Origin: Clostridiales bacterium
GTDB taxonomy: Bacteria > Bacillota > Clostridia > Oscillospirales > Oscillospiraceae
DNA: 8,562 bases
Reading direction: 5' to 3'
Assembly: GCA_021205375.1 (NCBI GenBank)
Contig: JAJPXR010000206.1
Location: forward strand, 7,024-15,585
This document shows, in pieces, positions 5,399-8,562 of the stretch. The translations under genes and the position numbers were made by a program. Within the stretch, counting starts at the first letter, position 1, and each line of letters begins with the position of its first letter. The notes beneath the pieces were generated by a model. That model was given only the letters and a program-made list of their open reading frames with translations, was not told where the DNA came from and made no database searches.

Positions 5399-6646
5399 TC
5401 AGCGAATCTGCCCATCCCCCTGAATGATATATTTATAGGTGCAAAGCTCGCCCAGGCCCAGCGGCCCTCTGGCGTGGAGCTTCTGGGTGGAGATGCCCAT
5501 TTCGCAGCCCAGCCCAAACTCGCCCCCGTCGGTAAAGCGGGTGGAGGCGTTGACATAGACGGCGGCGCTGTCCACCCCGGCGGTGAACCGGGCGGCGGCC
5601 TGGTCGTCGGCGGTGATGATGGCGTCGCTGTGGCCAGTGGAGTGGGCAGAGATGTGGGCGATGGCCTCCTCCACACTGTCCACCACCTTCACAGCCAGGA
5701 TGTAGTCCAAAAACTCCGTGTCGAAGTCGTTCTCCCCCGCCGGTACGCCGGGGATGATGGCCTGCGCCCGCTCATCCAGCCGCAGCTCCACCGGGTTCTC
5801 CGGCCGGTCGTCCACCAGCCGCTTTTTCAGCATCGGCAGGAATTGCCCCGCCACGGCGGAGTGGACCACGCAGACCTCCTCGGCGTTGCAGACGGAAGGA
5901 CGGCTGGTCTTGGCGTTTTCGATGATATTCAGCGCCATATCCAGGTCGGCGGCGGCGTCCACATAGACGTGGCAGATGCCGGTGCCGGTCTGGATGCAGG
6001 GGACCTTGGCGTTGGCGACACAGGCGGAGATGAGGCCCTTGCCTCCTCGGGGGATCAGCAGGTCCACCAGCCCCACGGCGGTCATCAGTTCGTTGGACGA
6101 GGCGCGGGAGGTGTCCTCCACCAGGGAGACAGCGGTCTCCGGCAGACCCACGGCCCGCAGACCGGCGCGCATGGCGTCCACAATGGCCGCGGCGCTGCGG
6201 TGGGCCTCCTTGCCGCCCCGGAGGACGCAGACGTTGCCGCTTTTCAGCGCCAGGGCCGCGGCATCGCTGGTGACGTTGGGGCGGCTCTCGTAGATAATGG
6301 CGATGACGCCCATGGGCACCGCCGTCCGGCGGATGATCAGGCCGTTGGGCCGCCGCACCTCGGTCAGCACCTGCCCCACCGGGTCAGGCAGTTCGACCAC
6401 GTCCCGGATGCCCTTTGCCATGTCCCGGATGCGGGCGGAGGACAGCGCCAGCCGGTCCAGCATCACCGTGCTGATGGTGCCTTTCGCGGCGTCCAGGTCC
6501 AGTTGGTTGGCGGCCAGAATGTCGCCCTCAGCGGCCTCCAGCGCGTCGGCCATAGCGCTGAGGGCGCGGTTTTTCGTCTCGGTGTCCGCCGCGTTGACGG
6601 CGGGTTTGGCGGCCTGGGCAGCCTGTAACAGTTCTAAAGTAGTCAT
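5399..6646 (-). CDS. proA: Glutamate-5-semialdehyde dehydrogenase (gamma-glutamyl phosphate reductase)
   Basis: Reduces gamma-glutamyl phosphate with NADPH to glutamate-5-semialdehyde, the second step of proline synthesis from glutamate, in the cytoplasm. The 415-residue product fits the usual length of about 415-420. Motifs are IIYESRPNVTSDAAALALKS (117-136), VCVLRGGKEA (139-148), LIPRGGKGLI (197-206), the catalytic cysteine C253 in SRPSVCNAEE, and the ProA signature VYVNASTRFTDGGEFGLG (363-380) followed by CEMGIST. The start at 6646 is supported by AAAAGGAG with about 7 nt to the ATG; the reading frame stays open to 6997 but that extension lacks homology and crosses the promoter. It has its own promoter and terminator. 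Its usual partner proB is not adjacent on either side within view. Confidence 0.96.
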   Translation of the reverse strand: MTTLELLQAAQAAKPAVNAADTETKNRALSAMADALEAAEGDILAANQLDLDAAKGTISTVMLDRLALSSARIRDMAKGIRDVVELPDPVGQVLTEVRRPNGLIIRRTAVPMGVIAIIYESRPNVTSDAAALALKSGNVCVLRGGKEAHRSAAAIVDAMRAGLRAVGLPETAVSLVEDTSRASSNELMTAVGLVDLLIPRGGKGLISACVANAKVPCIQTGTGICHVYVDAAADLDMALNIIENAKTSRPSVCNAEEVCVVHSAVAGQFLPMLKKRLVDDRPENPVELRLDERAQAIIPGVPAGENDFDTEFLDYILAVKVVDSVEEAIAHISAHSTGHSDAIITADDQAAARFTAGVDSAAVYVNASTRFTDGGEFGLGCEMGISTQKLHARGPLGLGELCTYKYIIQGDGQIR

Positions 6647-6698
6647 TGCGCAGCTCCTTTTGGGTGGTTTCCCTGGGTTCGGTTTCAGCTCTGTTTCA

Positions 6699-6727
6699 GT
6701 TATATATGATTTACTCTTTTTTGTCAA
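6699..6727 (-). promoter_or_regulatory. Promoter of proA
   Basis: On the minus strand a perfect TTGACA (6727-6722) and TATAAC (6704-6699) are separated by 17 nt. The predicted start near 6692 gives a leader of about 46 nt ending in the strong Shine-Dalgarno site. No T-box or other leader structure fits in so short a leader. Confidence 0.7.
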
Positions 6728-6962
6728 GTCGCCGCCTCCGGTTGCTTCGCGCCGTCTAAGCATTTTCCACAAAAAAAGAATGGTTTTCTTGTACAAAACA
6801 GAGAACGCACCTGGTTTGGGTTGACTTTTCCCGCGTTTTATGGTAATACATCTGTATGTCAGACAATGTACAAGGCAGTTTTCGTGCTGTCTCCACCTTC
6901 CCGCGACGCGAAACTGGTTTAGCCAATCTGTAACAATTTCCAACTGTTTTTTCAGATGAAGG

Positions 6963-6990
6963 TTGACATTTTCGCTGTTTTTTTTATAAT
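6963..6990 (+). promoter_or_regulatory. Promoter of the hydrogenase-hypA unit
   Basis: Perfect TTGACA (6963-6968) and TATAAT (6985-6990) boxes are separated by 16 nt that include a long T-run. Transcription should begin near 6997, giving a leader of about 78 nt. This makes the hydrogenase large subunit the first gene of its transcript. Confidence 0.8.
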
Positions 6991-6999
6991 AAGACAAAG

Positions 7000-7013
7000 G
7001 TGATATTTTTCAC
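7000..7013. promoter_or_regulatory. CRP/FNR-like inverted repeat at the hydrogenase transcription start
   Basis: GTGA-N6-TCAC (7000-7013), followed by A, resembles the TGTGA-N6-TCACA half-site arrangement of CRP/FNR-family regulators, with one mismatch at the outer left base. It lies just downstream of the predicted start site, where a bound protein would block transcription. Assignment to this family is by pattern only; short AT-rich palindromes occur by chance. Confidence 0.4.
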
Positions 7014-7041
7014 AAACTGCCTCGTAACACGAAATGAATAT

Positions 7042-7055
7042 CGCCCTGCGGGGCG
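7042..7055 (+). other. Small hairpin just before the hydrogenase ribosome binding site
   Basis: CGCCC and GGGCG form a 5-bp stem around TGCG. It ends 6 nt before the GAGGGAG Shine-Dalgarno site (7062-7068). It could affect translation initiation or mRNA stability, but it is short. Confidence 0.4.
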
Positions 7056-7074
7056 TAAAAAGAGGGAGCTGCTT

Positions 7075-8157
7075 ATGAGCTATACCATTCCCATTGGACC
7101 TTACCATCCTGCTCTGGAGGAGCCGATCCACGTCCGCCTGACCGTGGACGGCGAACAAATCACCGATGCCAAGACCTTTGTGGGCTATAACCACCGGGGC
7201 ATCGAAAAACTGGCCCAGGAGCGGAACTTCATCCAGACCATCGTGCTGGTGGAGCGGGTGTGCGGCATCTGTTCCCACTCCCACGCCATGACCTACGCCA
7301 CCTGCGTGGAGAACATCGCCGGGATGGAAGTCCCCAAGCGGGGCCAGTACATCCGGGTCATCATCAGCGAGCTGGAGCGCATCCACTCCCATCTGCTGTG
7401 GCTGGGTATCGCCTGCCACATCGTGGGCCACGACAGCATGTTCATGCAGTGCTGGAACGACCGGGAGCGGACCATGGACACCCTGGAGGCCATCACCGGC
7501 AACCGGGTGAACTACGCCATGAACACCATCGGCGGCGCCCGGCGGGACATCGACGACGAAAAGCGCAAACTCATCCTCGCCGCCATGGACGACCTGGAGG
7601 AAAAAATGGGTCCCATCACCCATTACCTGACCACTGACAAGACTCTCGCCATGCGCACCAAGGGGGTGGGCATACTGACCACCGAGGATGCCATTCGCAT
7701 CGGGGCCGCAGGCCCCCACGCCCGCGCCTCCGGGGTGGACATGGATGTGCGCCGGGACGCACCTTATTCCTCTTACGAGGACTTCGACTTCGCCGTGCCG
7801 GTGCAGACCTCCTGCGACGTGTACGCCCGGGTGGTCATCCGCGTGCTGGAGATTTACGAGAGCATCAAGATCATCCGCCAGGCGGTGGACAACCTGCCGG
7901 AAGGCCCCATCAACCTGGGCAACAAAATGCCCAAAGTCCCCGCCGGGGAGTTCGTGGCCCGGTATGAGGCCCCCCGCGGCCCCCTGGTCTACCAGGTGGT
8001 CACCGACGGCGGTCAGACCAACGCCCGGCTGAGCCTCCACGTCCCCACCTTTAAGAACGCCCCCACCGTGGCAACCATGCTGCGGGGCAACACCGTGGCG
8101 GACGCGGGCCTGATCGTGGCCTCCATCGACCCCTGCTTCTCCTGTCTGGACCGATAA
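7075..8157 (+). CDS. [NiFe] hydrogenase large subunit, group 4 (Ech/Coo/Hyc-like)
   Basis: Catalytic large subunit that would carry the NiFe(CN)2CO site for proton reduction or H2 oxidation; group 4 enzymes normally exchange electrons with ferredoxin in membrane-bound complexes. The 360-residue protein opens with SYTIPIGPYHPALEEP (2-17), typical of the EchE/CooH branch. It has GYNHRGIEKLA (37-47), the L1 motif ERVCGICSHSH with C63 and C66, ERIHSHLLWLG (101-111), GNRVNYAMNTIGG (142-154), and the L2 motif DPCFSCLDR with C354 and C357. All four nickel ligands are present, so it is not one of the cysteine-less complex I-like relatives. It ends at R360, the residue after which HycE-type precursors are cut, so no C-terminal extension exists. 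The start is set by GAGGGAG 6 nt upstream. hypA follows after 1 nt. No small, membrane or ferredoxin subunit is beside it. Confidence 0.93.
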   Translation: MSYTIPIGPYHPALEEPIHVRLTVDGEQITDAKTFVGYNHRGIEKLAQERNFIQTIVLVERVCGICSHSHAMTYATCVENIAGMEVPKRGQYIRVIISELERIHSHLLWLGIACHIVGHDSMFMQCWNDRERTMDTLEAITGNRVNYAMNTIGGARRDIDDEKRKLILAAMDDLEEKMGPITHYLTTDKTLAMRTKGVGILTTEDAIRIGAAGPHARASGVDMDVRRDAPYSSYEDFDFAVPVQTSCDVYARVVIRVLEIYESIKIIRQAVDNLPEGPINLGNKMPKVPAGEFVARYEAPRGPLVYQVVTDGGQTNARLSLHVPTFKNAPTVATMLRGNTVADAGLIVASIDPCFSCLDR

Positions 8158-8158
8158 G

Positions 8159-8500
8159 ATGCACGAGTTGGCCATCACTCAGAGCATCCTGAAAATCGCG
8201 GAACAGGCGGCCCAGGAAAACGGCGTTCGCCGGGTGCTGGAGATCCGCCTGAAAATCGGCGACTACTCCGGCGTTGTCCCCCAGTGCGTTCAGGACTACT
8301 TCGACATCATCAGCAAAGGCACCGTGGCCGAGGGCGCGGCGCTGAAGCTGGAGCGGCTGCCCATCCTCATGCGCTGCCAGCGCTGCGGCTGGGAGGGCCA
8401 GGTGGACAAGCTCCACATCTGCTGCCCCCAGTGCGGCGGCACCGACCTCAAGCTGCTCCAGGGCCGGGAGTTCTACGTGGACAGCCTGGAAGTGGAATGA
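8159..8500 (+). CDS. hypA: Hydrogenase nickel incorporation protein HypA
   Basis: Small nickel metallochaperone that, with HypB, delivers Ni to the immature [NiFe] hydrogenase large subunit in the cytoplasm. The 113 residues fit the family. The N-terminal MHE provides the Ni site (M1 amine, H2, E3), and a zinc-binding domain has C73-x2-C76 (CQRC) and C89-x2-C92 (CPQC). GDYSGVVPQCVQDYFDIISKG is typical of its middle. An extra cysteine, C88, sits beside the second zinc pair. The start codon lies 1 nt after the hydrogenase stop codon with only a weak ribosome binding site, so translation is probably coupled. Such tight pairing with a hydrogenase subunit supports its role there rather than in urease maturation. 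Confidence 0.95.
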   Translation: MHELAITQSILKIAEQAAQENGVRRVLEIRLKIGDYSGVVPQCVQDYFDIISKGTVAEGAALKLERLPILMRCQRCGWEGQVDKLHICCPQCGGTDLKLLQGREFYVDSLEVE

Positions 8501-8507
8501 AAATGAA

Positions 8508-8562
8508 GAAACCCCTCCGCCACCGCCTAAAGGCGGCGGCCCTCCTCCCCTTTCAGGGGAGG
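8508..8562. repeat. GC-rich interspersed palindromic repeat, copy 2, cut by window edge
   Basis: It starts 8 nt after the hypA stop codon and shares GAAACCCCTCCG (8508-8519) and CCTCCCCTTTCAGGG (8544-8558), in the same order, with the copy at 2457-2549. It has two hairpins: CCGCCT/AGGCGG (8523-8536) and CCTCCCC/GGGGAGG (8544-8562). The sequence between the shared blocks differs from copy 1 but again forms a stem, so structure seems better conserved than sequence. The right end is outside the window. Confidence 0.7.

Larger units (their letters stand above)
6647..7074. other. Divergent intergenic region between proA and the hydrogenase gene
   Basis: This 428-nt region is AT-richer than its flanks and contains no credible gene on either strand. 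It carries the proA promoter at its left end and the hydrogenase promoter, an inverted repeat and a leader hairpin at its right end. The middle (about 6730-6960) holds a palindromic TTGTACAA (6789-6796), a near-copy ATGTACAA (6866-6873) and a TGTC-A-GACA palindrome (6857-6865), all of unknown meaning. The middle is larger than two simple promoters need, which leaves room for regulator sites. Confidence 0.6.

Noticed and set aside
5474..6628. 384-codon open frame on the plus strand opposite proA
   Set aside because: Its repetitive G/V/H/D-rich translation is typical of an antisense shadow. proA has full-length homology on the other strand.
6647..6997. In-frame N-terminal extension of proA of 117 residues
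   Set aside because: It lacks homology, crosses the proA promoter, and the ATG at 6646 has an ideal Shine-Dalgarno site.
7000..7074. Alternative GTG start extending the hydrogenase by 25 residues
   Set aside because: It would be almost leaderless and the added residues are unrelated to the family. The ATG at 7075 has a good ribosome binding site and family-typical N-terminus.
6952..8178. 408-codon open frame on the minus strand opposite the hydrogenase gene
   Set aside because: It is a shadow of the hydrogenase reading frame with low-complexity composition, and it also crosses the promoter region.

Overview
The window is GC-rich, compactly coded chromosomal DNA from what looks like a gut-type anaerobic member of the Clostridia. 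The best guess is the Oscillospiraceae group (relatives of Oscillibacter or Flavonifractor). The reasons are the GC-rich Firmicutes-style genes with strong Shine-Dalgarno sites, an FMN riboswitch ahead of an ECF riboflavin S-component, an Ech-type [NiFe] hydrogenase large subunit, and short GC-rich interspersed palindromic repeats. This placement is inference from style and gene content; no marker gene fixes the genus. I saw no tRNA, rRNA, CRISPR array, transposase or phage gene.

Layout from left to right. A minus-strand rlmA (23S rRNA guanine methyltransferase) runs off the left edge. After a divergent promoter region with a perfect 12-bp palindrome comes plus-strand pncB (nicotinate phosphoribosyltransferase), closed by a strong symmetric terminator. 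A GC-rich palindromic repeat and an AT-rich degenerate repeat follow. The minus strand then carries glk (ROK glucokinase), and further right ribU (riboflavin uptake) with its FMN riboswitch, terminator and promoter. A divergent plus-strand SLOG/DUF1273 gene has a perfect consensus promoter. It converges on minus-strand proA across a shared bidirectional terminator. A 428-nt divergent intergenic region leads to a plus-strand pair: a group-4 [NiFe] hydrogenase large subunit and hypA (nickel insertion). A second copy of the GC-rich palindromic repeat begins 8 nt after hypA and runs to the window edge.

Functionally this is mostly housekeeping and cofactor supply: niacin salvage to NAD, riboflavin import for FMN/FAD, glucose phosphorylation, proline synthesis and rRNA modification. 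Most genes appear to be separate short transcription units with their own recognisable sigma-A type promoters.

The part most worth a second look is the hydrogenase unit. A complete large subunit with all four nickel-ligating cysteines is the first gene of its transcript. It is paired only with hypA, has no small or membrane subunit beside it, and ends exactly at the residue where related pre-proteins are normally cleaved. A CRP/FNR-like inverted repeat lies at its predicted transcription start. I found no convincing evidence of a wholly new system.
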